Assembly (NCBI GenBank): GCA_030528485.1
Contig: JAUMYU010000026.1
Span: 1-32,232, forward strand
From: Comamonadaceae bacterium
Lineage (GTDB): Bacteria > Pseudomonadota > Gammaproteobacteria > Burkholderiales > Burkholderiaceae_C
Direction of reading: 5' to 3'
DNA: 32,232 bases
A program made the translations under genes and the position numbers. The notes beneath the pieces are model-generated. The model ran no database searches, had not been told where the DNA came from, and worked only from the letters and a program-made list of their open reading frames with translations. Within the stretch, counting starts at the first letter, position 1. Every line of letters starts with the position of its first letter. Shown one piece after another: positions 16,503-25,700 of this stretch.

Positions 16503-17051
16503 TCAATAGTTGCGCCCTGCCTTATACATCGCGTGCTGGCGGCGCTGCAAGGCGGCGGTTTTCTCCAGCGCCTGGCGGGTGCGCTGGGCGTGGGCGTGGG
16601 TGATGGCCAGGCCCAGCGCATCGGCCGCATCCGTGCCGGGCAGGCCAGGCAGTTGCAGCAGGCGGCGCGCCATCTCCTGAATCTGCGATTTGGCCGCCTT
16701 GCCGTGGCCGGTGACGGATTTTTTCACCTGCAAGGCGGTGTACTCCGCCACCGGCAGCCCTTGCGCCACCAGCGCCGTCACGCAAGCGCCCCGCGCCTGG
16801 CCCAGCAGCAGCGTCGATTGCGGGTTGACGTTGACGAACACAATCTCCACGCACGCCTGGTCGGGCTGGTATTCGCGCGTGATTTGCGCGATGCCGTCAA
16901 ACAGGATTTTCAGCCGCCCCGGCACATCGCCGCGCTGCGCCGCCGTGGTGCGGATCGTGCCGCTGGCCACATAGCGCAGATGCTGGCCGTGCGCGTCGAT
17001 CACGCCAAAACCTGTCGTCTGCAAGCCGGGGTCTATGCCAAGAATGCGCAT
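16503..17051 (-). CDS. ruvC: Crossover junction endodeoxyribonuclease RuvC
   Basis: Resolves Holliday junctions with RuvAB. 182 aa. The RNase H-like fold shows the first catalytic aspartate D7 in [18 protein letters not shown], the glutamate in [23 protein letters not shown] and the C-terminal acidic pair in [16 protein letters not shown]. The basic loop [15 protein letters not shown] is typical. The ATG at 17051 gives the standard N-terminus; a TTG two codons earlier is less likely. No ruvA or ruvB is adjacent. The leader contains two imperfect copies of TGTAACTGCCC. Downstream lies repeat copy H rather than a GC-rich terminator. Confidence 0.95.
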   Translation of the reverse strand: MRILGIDPGLQTTGFGVIDAHGQHLRYVASGTIRTTAAQRGDVPGRLKILFDGIAQITREYQPDQACVEIVFVNVNPQSTLLLGQARGACVTALVAQGLPVAEYTALQVKKSVTGHGKAAKSQIQEMARRLLQLPGLPGTDAADALGLAITHAHAQRTRQALEKTAALQRRQHAMYKAGRNY

Positions 17052-17086
17052 GGGCAAGTTACACGGGCAGTTACATGGGCCGTTGC

Positions 17087-17112
17087 GGCGGGGCGAACAA
17101 CGCTGCCCCGCC
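17087..17112 (-). other. GC hairpin between the Trp-rich gene and ruvC
   Basis: GGCGGGGC (17087-17094) / GCCCCGCC (17105-17112), loop of 10 nt, starting 5 bp beyond the stop of the Trp-rich protein gene. No T run follows on the minus strand, so it is not a classical terminator; it may slow read-through into ruvC. Confidence 0.4.
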
Positions 17113-17116
17113 CAGC

Positions 17117-17365
17117 TTATTTTTTCTTGCGCCGCGCCGTCGTCAAGCCCAGGCGCTGCTTGTCGCGCTCGATGCGCTCGGCCTTTTTGCGGTTCTCACG
17201 CTCCATCATCTTGCGTTTGGTGTAACCCGACCAGTCGGCCCATGCCCACCACGCCGCCGTCAGGCCAAACGGCACGGCAATCCACCACCAGGGCCATTGG
17301 GCCACCGGGCCTATGGCGAAATACTTCATCGCCAGCAAGATCAGGGACAGTCCAAGCAAATACAT
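17117..17365 (-). CDS. Small Trp-rich membrane protein
   Basis: 82 aa. It begins [21 protein letters not shown] (membrane segment) and continues with [29 protein letters not shown], a second hydrophobic, tryptophan-dense segment, then a charged tail of Lys, Arg and Glu. This pattern matches the small Trp-rich protein family (TIGR04438) common in Burkholderiales; its function is unknown. The ATG at 17365 gives the family N-terminus, although the frame is open to 17479. No ribosome site is obvious. It lies between phaB and ruvC on the same strand, 123 bp after phaB. Confidence 0.8.
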   Translation of the reverse strand: MYLLGLSLILLAMKYFAIGPVAQWPWWWIAVPFGLTAAWWAWADWSGYTKRKMMERENRKKAERIERDKQRLGLTTARRKKK

Positions 17366-17488
17366 AAGCAAACGCTTTTTCAGGCCAAACAAAAGCGGCC
17401 AGCCCCAACGGCCGACCGCAGCCAATCGCAAAACCACAGCCAAAAGGCCCAACGATTCTACGCCCGGCCCCCTGGCCATCAGCCAGCC

Positions 17489-18235
17489 TCAATACATGTG
17501 CAAACCGCCGTTGATGGCGATGTTGCTGCCCGTGATGTATTCGCCCGCATCGCTGGCGACAAAAGCCACCAGTTGGGCGATGTGCTCGGGCTTGCCCAGC
17601 TTGCGCACGGGGATGGTGGGGATGATTTGATCGAGCACATCCTTGGGCATGGCCTCCACCATCTGCGTGGCCAGATAGCCCGGCGAAATGGCGTTGACCG
17701 TCACGCCCTTGCTGGCCACTTCCAGCGCCAGGGACTTGGTAAAGCCATACATGCCCGATTTGGTGGTGGCGTAATTGGTTTGCCCGAACTGCCCCTTGGA
17801 GCCGTTGACCGAGGAGATATTGATGATGCGCCCCCAGCCGCGCGTGCACATGCCGTCGATAAACGGCTTGGTGACGTTGAAGATCGAATCCAGGTTGGTG
17901 CTCAGCACGGCATCCCACTTGTCCTTGCTCAGCTTGCGGAACGTGCCATCGCGCGTGATACCCGCGTTGTTGACGAGGATGTCCACCTGCACGCCCTCTT
18001 TTTCCAACTGCTGCGCCAGCGCCTGCGCCGACTCGTAATCGGACACATCCATGCCATAAAAACGCACGTTGCGCCCCGCCTCACGCTGCGCCTGCTCCCA
18101 AACCTGCTGGCCCTCTTGCCCAGGCAAATCGCTGGCGATGACCTGATGGCCCGCCTCGTGCAAAGCCTGCACGATGGCCGTGCCCAGCCCGCCCAGAGCG
18201 CCCGTGACCAAAGCTGTGCGTTGCGAGGTTGTCAT
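17489..18235 (-). CDS. phaB: Acetoacetyl-CoA reductase (SDR)
   Basis: Reduces acetoacetyl-CoA to (R)-3-hydroxybutyryl-CoA with NADPH, the second step of polyhydroxybutyrate synthesis. 248 aa classical short-chain dehydrogenase: TALVTGALGGLGTAI (glycine-rich loop), NNAGITRD, then the catalytic set S142, Y155 and K159 in INISSVNGSKGQFGQTNYATTKSG. That stretch and the C-terminal INGGLHMY are typical of PhaB rather than FabG. AAGGAC lies upstream of the ATG at 18235. phaC and phaA are not in the window. The downstream Trp-rich protein gene is on the same strand. Confidence 0.92.
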   Translation of the reverse strand: MTTSQRTALVTGALGGLGTAIVQALHEAGHQVIASDLPGQEGQQVWEQAQREAGRNVRFYGMDVSDYESAQALAQQLEKEGVQVDILVNNAGITRDGTFRKLSKDKWDAVLSTNLDSIFNVTKPFIDGMCTRGWGRIINISSVNGSKGQFGQTNYATTKSGMYGFTKSLALEVASKGVTVNAISPGYLATQMVEAMPKDVLDQIIPTIPVRKLGKPEHIAQLVAFVASDAGEYITGSNIAINGGLHMY

Positions 18236-18364
18236 TTCGTGTTGTCCTTTCTGTGAAAAACCAAATCAATCGATACGGGAAAACCCGCAGCCGTCACTGT
18301 AGGCCCAAATGCGGGGCCTGGACTTGATCCAGTGCAAGGCGCAGCAAAACACGGCCACCCCCTG

Positions 18365-18410
18365 AAATAAACGGGGCCGCTGGCTTGCAACCGCCAGCGG
18401 CCCCGTTTTT
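18365..18410 (-). terminator. Strong hairpin terminator after gdhA
   Basis: Perfect 16-bp stem, AAACGGGGCCGCTGGC (18369-18384) with GCCAGCGGCCCCGTTT (18393-18408), and an 8-nt loop. On the minus strand the stem runs into TTTATTT. Placed 20-60 bp after the gdhA stop. Confidence 0.85.
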
Positions 18411-18429
18411 GCGTGCAAAGTGCAGCAGC

Positions 18430-19869
18430 TTATGGATACAAGCCGCGCAGTTCGCGCGCTTGCAGGATGCGCGAGCAGGCGACGATGAAGGTGGCTGTGC
18501 GCAGCGAGACTTTGTGCTGCTGGGCCACGTGCCAGACGGCGCTGAAGGCGTCTTTCATGATCTTGACCAGGCGCTGGTTGATTTCTTCCTCCGTCCAGAA
18601 AAAGCTGGAGAAGTCCTGCACCCATTCAAAGTAGCTCACCGTCACGCCGCCGGCGTTGGCGATGACGTCGGGCAGCACCAGCACGCCTTTGTCGTGGAGG
18701 ATGTCGTCCGCGGCCGGGGTGGTGGGGCCGTTGGCGCCTTCGATCACCATGCGGGCTTTGACCAGCGGGGCGTTGTCGGCAGTGAGCTGCCCCTCCAGCG
18801 CAGCGGGGATGAGGATGTCGCAATCGCAGGCCCAGAATTCCCTGGCGCTGATCGTGTCGGCTTGCGCAAAGCCTGCCACGCCGCCCGTGCTTCGCACGTG
18901 TTCAAGCAAGGCAGGCACATCCAGCCCGTTTTTGCGATAGACGCCGCCGGTGTGATCTTGCACGGCGACGATGCGTGCGCCGGCCTCGGCAAACAGCCTG
19001 GCTGCGGTGCCGCCGACGTTGCCCAGCCCTTGCACGGCCACGCGCGCGCCTTCGATCTCCAGGCCGACGAGCCTGGCCGCCTCCACGCCGACGGTGAACA
19101 CGCCCCGGCCGGTGGCTTCGCGCCGGCCCAGGGAGCCGCCCAGCTCAATGGGCTTGCCGGTGACTACGCCGGTGGCGGTGCTGCCCACGTTCATGGAGTA
19201 GGTGTCCATCATCCAGGCCATCACGCGCTCATTGGTGTTGACATCGGGGGCGGGAATGTCCTTGGTGGGGCCGATGATGAGGCCGATTTCGCTGGTGTAG
19301 CGGCGCGCGACTTTCTCCAGCTCGTTTTGCGAGTATTTGCGCGGGTCGATGCGGATGCCGCCTTTGGCGCCGCCATAGGGCACGTTGACGGCGGCGTTCT
19401 TGATCGACATCCAGGCCGACAGCGCCATTACTTCGGAGAGGGTGACGTCCTGGTGAAAGCGCACGCCGCCTTTGCCCGGGCCGCGCGAGAGGTTGTGCTG
19501 CACGCGATAGCCCTCGAAGTGGGCCACGGTGCCGTCGTCCAGCTCCACCGGCACATCGACGATGAGCGCGCGCTTGGGGCGCTTGAGCGATTCCACCCAC
19601 TTGGCCAGGTGGCCCAGATAGGGGGTGACGCGATCGACCTGATTGAGGTAAATGCCCCACGGCCCCAGCTCGTTGGCGTCCAGATAAGAGGGCAAGGCAT
19701 GAGCGCCGACGGGCGCCAGATCAATGCGCGCCGGGCCTGGTGCGCCAGGCTGGGCTTTGCTGGCAGGTTTTTTCGGCGCCGTTTTTTTCACAGGCGCTGC
19801 TGCCTGAACGGTCTTGGCGGTTTTGGCCGTCGTTTTTTTGCTTGGGGTTTTCGGGGTACTGAATGGCAT
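18430..19869 (-). CDS. gdhA: Glutamate dehydrogenase with Lys/Ala/Pro-rich N-terminal tail
   Basis: Interconverts glutamate and 2-oxoglutarate plus ammonia. 479 aa. The catalytic core starts near residue 55 ([16 protein letters not shown]) and carries [10 protein letters not shown] (K133, substrate), the catalytic lysine K169 in [29 protein letters not shown] and the nucleotide-binding GLGNVGG. The core is that of the ~420-aa Glu/Leu/Phe/Val dehydrogenases. In front of it are about 48 residues with ten lysines (7, 11, 12, 16, 19, 28, 29, 33, 34, 38) among Ala, Pro and Thr, and no acidic residue before D50, resembling histone H1-like tails. AGGAGAC upstream of the ATG at 19869 supports this start, so the tail is probably translated. 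Coenzyme preference cannot be read reliably. Confidence 0.92.
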   Translation of the reverse strand: MPFSTPKTPSKKTTAKTAKTVQAAAPVKKTAPKKPASKAQPGAPGPARIDLAPVGAHALPSYLDANELGPWGIYLNQVDRVTPYLGHLAKWVESLKRPKRALIVDVPVELDDGTVAHFEGYRVQHNLSRGPGKGGVRFHQDVTLSEVMALSAWMSIKNAAVNVPYGGAKGGIRIDPRKYSQNELEKVARRYTSEIGLIIGPTKDIPAPDVNTNERVMAWMMDTYSMNVGSTATGVVTGKPIELGGSLGRREATGRGVFTVGVEAARLVGLEIEGARVAVQGLGNVGGTAARLFAEAGARIVAVQDHTGGVYRKNGLDVPALLEHVRSTGGVAGFAQADTISAREFWACDCDILIPAALEGQLTADNAPLVKARMVIEGANGPTTPAADDILHDKGVLVLPDVIANAGGVTVSYFEWVQDFSSFFWTEEEINQRLVKIMKDAFSAVWHVAQQHKVSLRTATFIVACSRILQARELRGLYP

Positions 19870-19999
19870 GCATGTCTCCTGGATAGTGATGGTTGCTATC
19901 GCCTGCGGCGTCGCAGCGCCTTGGAGCATAGCGCCCGCCCCAACTTTGTCCATTGGGAAATCCGGCATTTGTCCAGCCCTGGTTTGGCGCTACTTGGCT

Positions 20000-20941
20000 T
20001 TACCCGCGCGGGTGGTGCTCGGCGTGCAGGTTTTTCAGCCGCTCGCGCGCCACGTGGGTGTAAATGGTGGTGGTGGAAATGTCCGAATGCCCCAGCAGCA
20101 TTTGCACTGCGCGCAAATCCGCGCCGTGGTTGAGCAAGTGCGTGGCAAAGGCATGGCGCAAGGTGTGCGGCGAGAGCGATTGCGTGATGCCCGCCTGCAC
20201 GGCGTATTTCTTGACCAGCACCCAGAACATGGCCCGCCCCATCGCCTGGCCGCGTGCGGTGACGAAAAAATCGTCCGTCATCTGCCCGGCCAGGATGAGC
20301 GCCCGGCCCTCTTGCGCATAACGCTCCAGCCATTGCCGGGCCACGGCGCCAAAGGGCACCAGGCGCTCCTTGCTGCCCTTGCCGATGACTTGCAGCACGC
20401 CCTCGTTGGTGCGGATTTGCCAGGTTTTCAGCGCCACCAGCTCGCTCACGCGCAGGCCGCTGGCATAAAGCAGCTCCAGCATGGCGCGGTCGCGCAGGCC
20501 CAGCGCGGTGCTGGCGTCGGGCGCGGCCAGCAGCGCCTCGACCTGGGCCTCGCTCATGGTCTTGGGCACGCGCAGGGCTTGCCGGGCGGCATCCGTGCGG
20601 GCGGTGGGGTCGCTGGCGCACAGGCCCTCGCGATGCGCCCAGCGGTAAAAACGCTTGAGCACCGTCAGGCGGCGGTTGGCCGTGCTGGCCCTGGTCTGGC
20701 TGTGGCGGGCGGCGAAGTACTGGTGCACATCGCCCTCGCCCACGGCCAGCAGCGCAGGCCCTTGCTGTTGCGCCAGCCAGGCGGCCAGCAGCTCCAAATC
20801 CTTGCGGTAGGCGTACAAGGTGTTGCGCGCCAGGCCCTCGTGCAGCCAGAGGCTGTCGATAAAACGATCGATCAGCGCCTGGTCGTCAGGCCGGGGCAAG
20901 GCGGGCGCAGCGGGATCGGCGGCAAGGACAGGCGCGTTCAT
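20000..20941 (-). CDS. xerD: Tyrosine recombinase XerD
   Basis: Resolves chromosome dimers at dif together with XerC and FtsK. 313 aa. The N-terminal SAM-like DNA-binding domain (about 22-110) has LARNTLYAYRKDLELLAAWL and NRRLTVLKRFYRWA. The catalytic domain shows the six active residues: R164 (YASGLRVSEL), K188 (IGKGSKE), H259 and R262 (SPHTLRHAFATHLL), H285 (LLGHSDI) and the nucleophile Y294 (TTIYTHV). The C-terminal layout fits the chromosomal Xer type and not an integrase of a mobile element. The ATG at 20941 is the first matching the family N-terminus. It is transcribed divergently from rluC, with repeat copy I between them. Confidence 0.92.
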   Translation of the reverse strand: MNAPVLAADPAAPALPRPDDQALIDRFIDSLWLHEGLARNTLYAYRKDLELLAAWLAQQQGPALLAVGEGDVHQYFAARHSQTRASTANRRLTVLKRFYRWAHREGLCASDPTARTDAARQALRVPKTMSEAQVEALLAAPDASTALGLRDRAMLELLYASGLRVSELVALKTWQIRTNEGVLQVIGKGSKERLVPFGAVARQWLERYAQEGRALILAGQMTDDFFVTARGQAMGRAMFWVLVKKYAVQAGITQSLSPHTLRHAFATHLLNHGADLRAVQMLLGHSDISTTTIYTHVARERLKNLHAEHHPRG

Positions 20942-21071
20942 CGGGGTACAGGGCGGCGGGAAAGAAGGCCAAAAGGAGGCACAAAGCAAGCGGGAAATCC
21001 AGCAAAGCCGTCATCTTAGAGCGTGTGATGCACTTTCCGCCCACCTGCCAGGCGGACTTTGCGGAATTTTC

Positions 21072-21151
21072 AAATTACATATCAATGTAAAAATATTTTT
21101 ATACCTATATTGCCAAAACAAGGATATTTTATTTCCTTTGAATTAGAAATC
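21072..21151 (-). repeat. AT-rich intergenic repeat, copy I
   Basis: Reverse copy. Core ATATTGCCAAAACAAGG, conserved arm ATTTTATTTCCTTTGAATTA, far arm AAATTACATATCAATG. It is the only copy between divergent genes (xerD and rluC), hence in a promoter region. Confidence 0.85.
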
Positions 21152-21243
21152 AAACACAGGAAAAGCAGCCCCCCGCCCCATCCCCCCCTCACCGGCCGCA
21201 AACTTGGCTACAGTGCGCGGCTTTTGCTCTCTGCCCTGCCGCC

Positions 21244-22230
21244 ATGTCCGCCCCCGCACCGCCCTCGCCCACCGCCCAGTTTCTGACCGTGCAGGAAGAA
21301 TGGGCCGGCCAGCGGCTGGACAACTTCCTGTTTCGCACCGTCAAAGGCGTGCCCAAAAGCCATGTGTACCGCCTCATCCGCAGCGGCCAGGTGCGCGTGA
21401 ACAAAGGCCGCGCCCAGGCCGACAGCCGCCTGGCCGCAGGCGACATCGTGCGCGTGCCGCCCGTGCGCGCCAGCGCCGTGGGTGACGCGGGCGCAAACGC
21501 CGCCCCCGGCGCGCCTGCGCCCGCGCGGGAATTTGCCGTGCTGTTCGAGGACGAGCTGCTGCTGGCCATCCACAAACCCGCTGGCGTAGCCGTGCACGGC
21601 GGCAGCGGCGTGAGCTTTGGCGTCATCGAACAGTTGCGCGCCGCCCGCCCCGAGGCGCGTTTTCTGGAACTGGCGCACCGGCTGGATAAAGAGACTTCGG
21701 GCATCTTGCTCATCGCCAAGCGCCGCAGCGCCTTGACCCACGTGCAAGACCAATTTCGCGCCCGCAGCACGGGCAAAACCTATCTGGCCGTGGTCAAAGG
21801 CGCCTGGCCCCAGCGCCGCAAGGTGGTGGACACGCCCCTGCGCAAATACCTGCTGCCCGATGGCGAACGCCGCGTGCGCCCGACGGAGAAAAGCGACGCC
21901 GAGGGCATGCACGCGCTCTCGCTGTTCGCCGTGCGCCACACCTGGCCCGCCCAGCCCGAGCGGGGCCTGCCCGCCACCAGCCTGATCGAGGTGACGATCA
22001 AGACCGGCCGCACGCACCAAATCCGCGTGCACACCGCCAGCAGCGGCCACCCCATCGCGGGCGACGAGAAATACGGCGATTTCGACTGGAACAAACGCCT
22101 GGCCAAGCAGGGCCTGGGCCGCATGTTCTTGCACGCCTGGCGGCTGCGCTTTACCCACCCGCGCAGCGGCGAAACCGTGGCGCTGGAGTGCCCGCCGGGA
22201 GGGGATTGGCCGGCGGATTGGCTGCGCTGA
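21244..22230 (+). CDS. rluC: Ribosomal large subunit pseudouridine synthase RluC-type
   Basis: Converts uridines in 23S rRNA to pseudouridine (positions 955, 2504 and 2580 in E. coli). 328 aa. An S4 RNA-binding domain covers about residues 20-75 (QRLDNFLFRTVKGVPKSHVYRLIRSGQVRVN). The RluA-family catalytic domain carries the aspartate D148 in ELAHRLDKETSGILLIAK, then GKTYLAVVKG, IKTGRTHQIRVH and GDEKYGD. The S4 domain and the wording around the active site favour RluC over RluA or RluD. The ATG at 21244 lacks a clear ribosome site. The next 568 bp downstream hold no intact gene. Confidence 0.92.
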   Translation: MSAPAPPSPTAQFLTVQEEWAGQRLDNFLFRTVKGVPKSHVYRLIRSGQVRVNKGRAQADSRLAAGDIVRVPPVRASAVGDAGANAAPGAPAPAREFAVLFEDELLLAIHKPAGVAVHGGSGVSFGVIEQLRAARPEARFLELAHRLDKETSGILLIAKRRSALTHVQDQFRARSTGKTYLAVVKGAWPQRRKVVDTPLRKYLLPDGERRVRPTEKSDAEGMHALSLFAVRHTWPAQPERGLPATSLIEVTIKTGRTHQIRVHTASSGHPIAGDEKYGDFDWNKRLAKQGLGRMFLHAWRLRFTHPRSGETVALECPPGGDWPADWLR

Positions 22231-22281
22231 GGCGCGCTCCCGAAATAGCCCCCGATAAAGCCACCTAGTGCTCCGATATTC

Positions 22282-22388
22282 AGGAGAACGCCCCAGGCCG
22301 GCGGTCGCCCTATCCCTCAACCTGGACGAATCGCCGCACCAACGCATCCAGCATTTGGCGCAAACCCAAAACCGCACGGCGCATGCCA
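22282..22388 (+). pseudogene. Remnant of a ribbon-helix-helix antitoxin gene
   Basis: A good ribosome site AGGAG (22282-22286) is followed 8 nt later by AGG at 22295 where an ATG would be expected. The next codons read PAVALSLNLDESPHQRIQHLAQTQNRTAH, which looks like the N-terminal ribbon-helix-helix segment of antitoxins of ParD/RelB-type systems. The similarity stops after about 30 residues, where a complete antitoxin would have about 85. The single-base change in the start codon and the truncation indicate decay. Identification is from remembered family patterns. Confidence 0.5.
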
Positions 22389-22569
22389 TCGCTGATTGGG
22401 TCGCCGCGCGCTGCGGGCGATCTTCGGCGCCTTTACCGTTTTCTCACCCCCAAAATACCGGTTCTGCCCCGCGCGCCCTCAGGGCGTGCCGCGCTGGCAA
22501 CAGACGCATGCATCAGACCCTTGGAACTACAGCCCCACATGGGGCGGCGGCCCGTAGAAGGCATGGCCG
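22383..22569 (+). pseudogene. Remnant of a ParE/RelE-type toxin gene
   Basis: From ATG at 22383 the frame reads MPSLIGSPRAAGDLRRLYRF, then LTPKIPV, close to the start of ParE/RelE-family toxins (SPRAxxDLxRLYxFLxPKNP). Further on, the family-like pieces RALRACRAG (another frame), LELQPHMG (the first frame) and RPVEGMA (after an extra CGG codon) appear, so the reading frame is broken more than once. The C-terminal half is not recognisable. Together with the preceding fragment this is a degenerate toxin-antitoxin pair. Confidence 0.5.
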
Positions 22570-22711
22570 AGCCCTCCCCCTTGCCAAGGCTGGCAGCCTT
22601 GGCGGCGCGGCGCAAAGGGTGAAAAGAAGGGGGCGCTCATGGTGCAAGGACTGGGGCCGGGGCCTGGACAGGGCGTGCAGGGCAGCACGCCCTACGGCGC
22701 GGCGATCATGC

Positions 22712-22790
22712 AAAATTACAATTCAAAGGATAAAAAATCCATATTTTTCGGCATGATGGTCAATAAGCCAATTTTTCTTTGATTGAAATA
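22712..22790 (+). repeat. AT-rich intergenic repeat, copy J
   Basis: Forward copy. Left arm AAAATTACAATTCAAAGGAT, core TTTTTCGGCATGAT, right arm AATTTTTCTTTGATTGAAAT. It ends 8 bp from the smc stop. Confidence 0.87.
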
Positions 22791-22798
22791 AGAGAAAT

Positions 22799-25700
22799 TC
22801 AGCCTTCGGCCATGCCGAGCGCCTCCTGCATATCGACGGCGACGATGCGCGAGACGCCCCGCTCCTGCATGGTTACGCCGATGAGCTGCTCGGCCATTTC
22901 CATGGCGATTTTGTTGTGGCTGATGTAGAGGAACTGGGTCATGGCGCTCATGCGCTTGACCAGGCGGGCGTAGCGTTCGGTGTTGGCGTCGTCCAGCGGC
23001 GCGTCCACCTCGTCGAGCAGGCAAAACGGCGCGGGGTTGAGCTGGAAGATGGCAAAGACCAGCGCAATGGCAGTCAGCGCCTTTTCTCCGCCGGAGAGCA
23101 AATGAATGGTCTGGTTGCGCTTGCCCGGCGGCTGGGCCATGACTTGCACGCCGGCGTCGAGGATTTCGCCGCCGGTCATGATGAGTTTGGCCTGCCCGCC
23201 GCCAAACAGCTCGGGGAACATCTCGCCAAAGTGGCGGTTGACGGTGTCGAAGGTGGTTTGCAGCAGCTCGCGCGTTTGCGCGTCGATGGTGCGGATGGCC
23301 TGCTCCAGCGTTTGCATGGCTTCTTGCAGGTCTTTGGCCTGGCCGTCCAGGTAGGTTTCGCGCTCGCGGGCCTGCTCCAGCTCTTGCAGCGCGGCGAGGT
23401 TGACGGGGCCCAGGGCCTGCATCTGGCGCTGCATGCGGTCGATCTCGCCTTGCAGGCCCTCCAGCCGCACCTGGCCTGCGGCAATGCTTTGGGCGACGGC
23501 GGCTTTGTCGGCCCCGGCTTCGACGAGCAGCTCCTCGAACTGTTGCCAGGCCAGTTGCGCGGCCTGCTCTTTCAGGCGCAGCTCGGTGATGCGCTGGCGC
23601 AGCGGCTCCAGCGCGCGTTCTTGCTGCATGCGCGCTTCGTCGGCGGCGCGCAGTTGGCGGCCCATGTCGTCGTAGTGCTGGCGCGCCTGGTGCAGGGCTT
23701 GTTCGCGCTCGGCTTTGCGGGCCTGGGCCTCCTCCAGCCCATCAAGCGCAGCGTGCCCGGCCAGGCGCTCCAGCTCCATGTGGGCTTCCTGCATTTCGGC
23801 CTGCACGGTGTGCAGTTGCTGGTCGGCGGTGTGCAGGTGGCGTTGCAATTCTTCGCGGCGGCTTTGCAGGCTTTGCAAGCCGAATTGCGCCTCCTGCCAT
23901 TGGCGCTCGAGTTGGCGCTGCTGCTCGCGCGCCTGAGTGAGCTGGCGCTCGGCGCTGGCGCTGGCATCGTCGCAAGCGAGCTGGCGCTCTTGCAGCTCGG
24001 CCAGTTGGGCGTCGAGTGCTTCAAAGCGGGCCTCGGCCTCCAGGGCGCGCTCTTGCAGTTCTTCTTGCACGGCTTGCAGCTCTTGCCAATCGCCATCGAG
24101 CCGGGCGTGGGCGGAGCGCAGGTGTTCGGCCTCCTGCGTCAGCCGCAGCACCTGCACTTGCAGGTCGTGGGCGCGTTTTTGCGCCTGGTCGGCAGCGGCG
24201 CGCTGCTGCTGCACGGCGGCGGCGGCGCTTTGGTAGGCGGCTTCGGCCTGGGCCTGGGCGCTGCGCTCGTCCTGCACGGTGGCTTCCTGCGCGGCACATT
24301 GTTCTTGCAGGGTTTCGATTTCCTGCGCGCGCGCCAGCAGGCCGGCTTGCTCGCTGTCCTCGGCGTAAAAGCCCAGGCTGTGACGAGTGATGCAATGGCC
24401 TGCGGCCAGCAGGATTTGCTCGCCGGGGGCCAGGCGCTCGCGCACGGCCAGGGCGTCGTCCAGATGGGCGGCGCTGTAGCAGCCGTGCAGCCAATCGGCC
24501 AGCACGGCGCTCAGGCGCGCGTCGTCGCAGCGCAGCTTGTCGGCCAGGGCGGGCAAGCCCAGGGCGGTTGATGGGGGCTGGCCGGGCGTTTCCCCGCCCA
24601 GCCCCTCGGCATAGAACACCAGCTTGGCGGGCGGGCGGCGCTCGGCGCTGGCAAAGCCGCGCACGGCTTCCAGCCGCGAGACGGGCAGCGCGGCCATGCG
24701 TTCGCGCAGCGCGGCTTCCACGGCTTGCTCCCACCCGGCATCGACGTGCAGGCGCTGCCAGAGCTGCTGGAAATCGCCCAGCCCCTGCTCGGCCAGCCAG
24801 GGGGCGAGCTTGGCATCGGCCTGCACTTTCTCTTGCAAGGCGCGCAGGGCGTGCAGGCGCGCCTCCAGGCTGGCAAGCTGGCCCGCGCTGGCTTGCAGGC
24901 GCTGCTGGGCCTGGCGGCGCTGCTCGTCCAGCCCGGGGATGCTGTCGTGCAGCTCGGCCCAGGCGGCCTGGTTGAATTCGGCCTCCTCGCGCGCGGCGGC
25001 CAGCGCGGCTTGCTGCTCTTGCAAATGGGCCTCGTCAAAGGCTTGCAAGCCTTTGCGCTCTTGCGCGATGCGCTCGAGCCGCTGCTGGGTTTGCTGCTGG
25101 CGCTCTTGCAGGCCACGCTGCTCGGCAGCCAGCACTTGCAATTGCTGCTGGGCTTGCTGGGCCTGCTGGCGCGCTTGCTCGGCGGCCTGGCGGGCCTGGC
25201 TCCAGGCTTGCTCCAGTTCGGGCAACAACGCCGCCTGCTCTTGCACCTGGGCGGCCAGGGTTTCGTTGCGCTCGGCGGCGCTAGCGTCGTCATCGTCCAG
25301 CGTGGCGAGTTCTTCGCTGGATTGGCCTGCCGCGCCCTGCCATTGCGCCAATTGCTGCTCCAGCGCGATCAGGCGCTGCTGGGCGCGCTGCTGGCCTTCG
25401 AGCACGAAGCGAATTTCGGCTTCCAGCTTGCCCACTTCGGCCGATGCCTCGTACAGCGCCCCTTGCGCGGCGTTGACTTGCTCGCCCGCGGCGTAGTGCA
25501 GCTCGCGCGCCTGCTCCATGCGCGCGGCGGCTTCTTCCATTTCGCCAGTGTGGGCCTGCAAGCCTTGCACGGCCTGTTGGCCTTGCTGCTGGGCTTCGTC
25601 CAGCTCTTGCTGCGCCTTGTTCTGGCGCAGCAGCCACAACTGCTGCTGGGCCTGCTGCGCCTGCTCTTGCAAGCGGGTGTATTGCGCGGCCACTTCGGCC

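Larger units (their letters stand above)
22231..22798. other. Gene-poor region between rluC and smc
   Basis: 568 bp. It contains the broken toxin-antitoxin remnant (22281-22569), a perfect 10-bp palindrome with a 1-nt centre (22583-22603), a hairpin of GGGCGTGC / GCACGCCC (22671-22692) and repeat copy J. No intact gene is supported. Confidence 0.6.

Noticed and set aside
20000-20941. Tyrosine recombinase as part of a mobile element
   Set aside because: Size, active-site context and N-terminal domain match chromosomal XerD, and no attachment-site duplication or phage-like genes are nearby.
21036-21060. TCCGCC/GGCGGA hairpin upstream of xerD as a terminator
   Set aside because: Only 6 bp, followed by three T, and located in a divergent promoter region where no transcript is expected to end.
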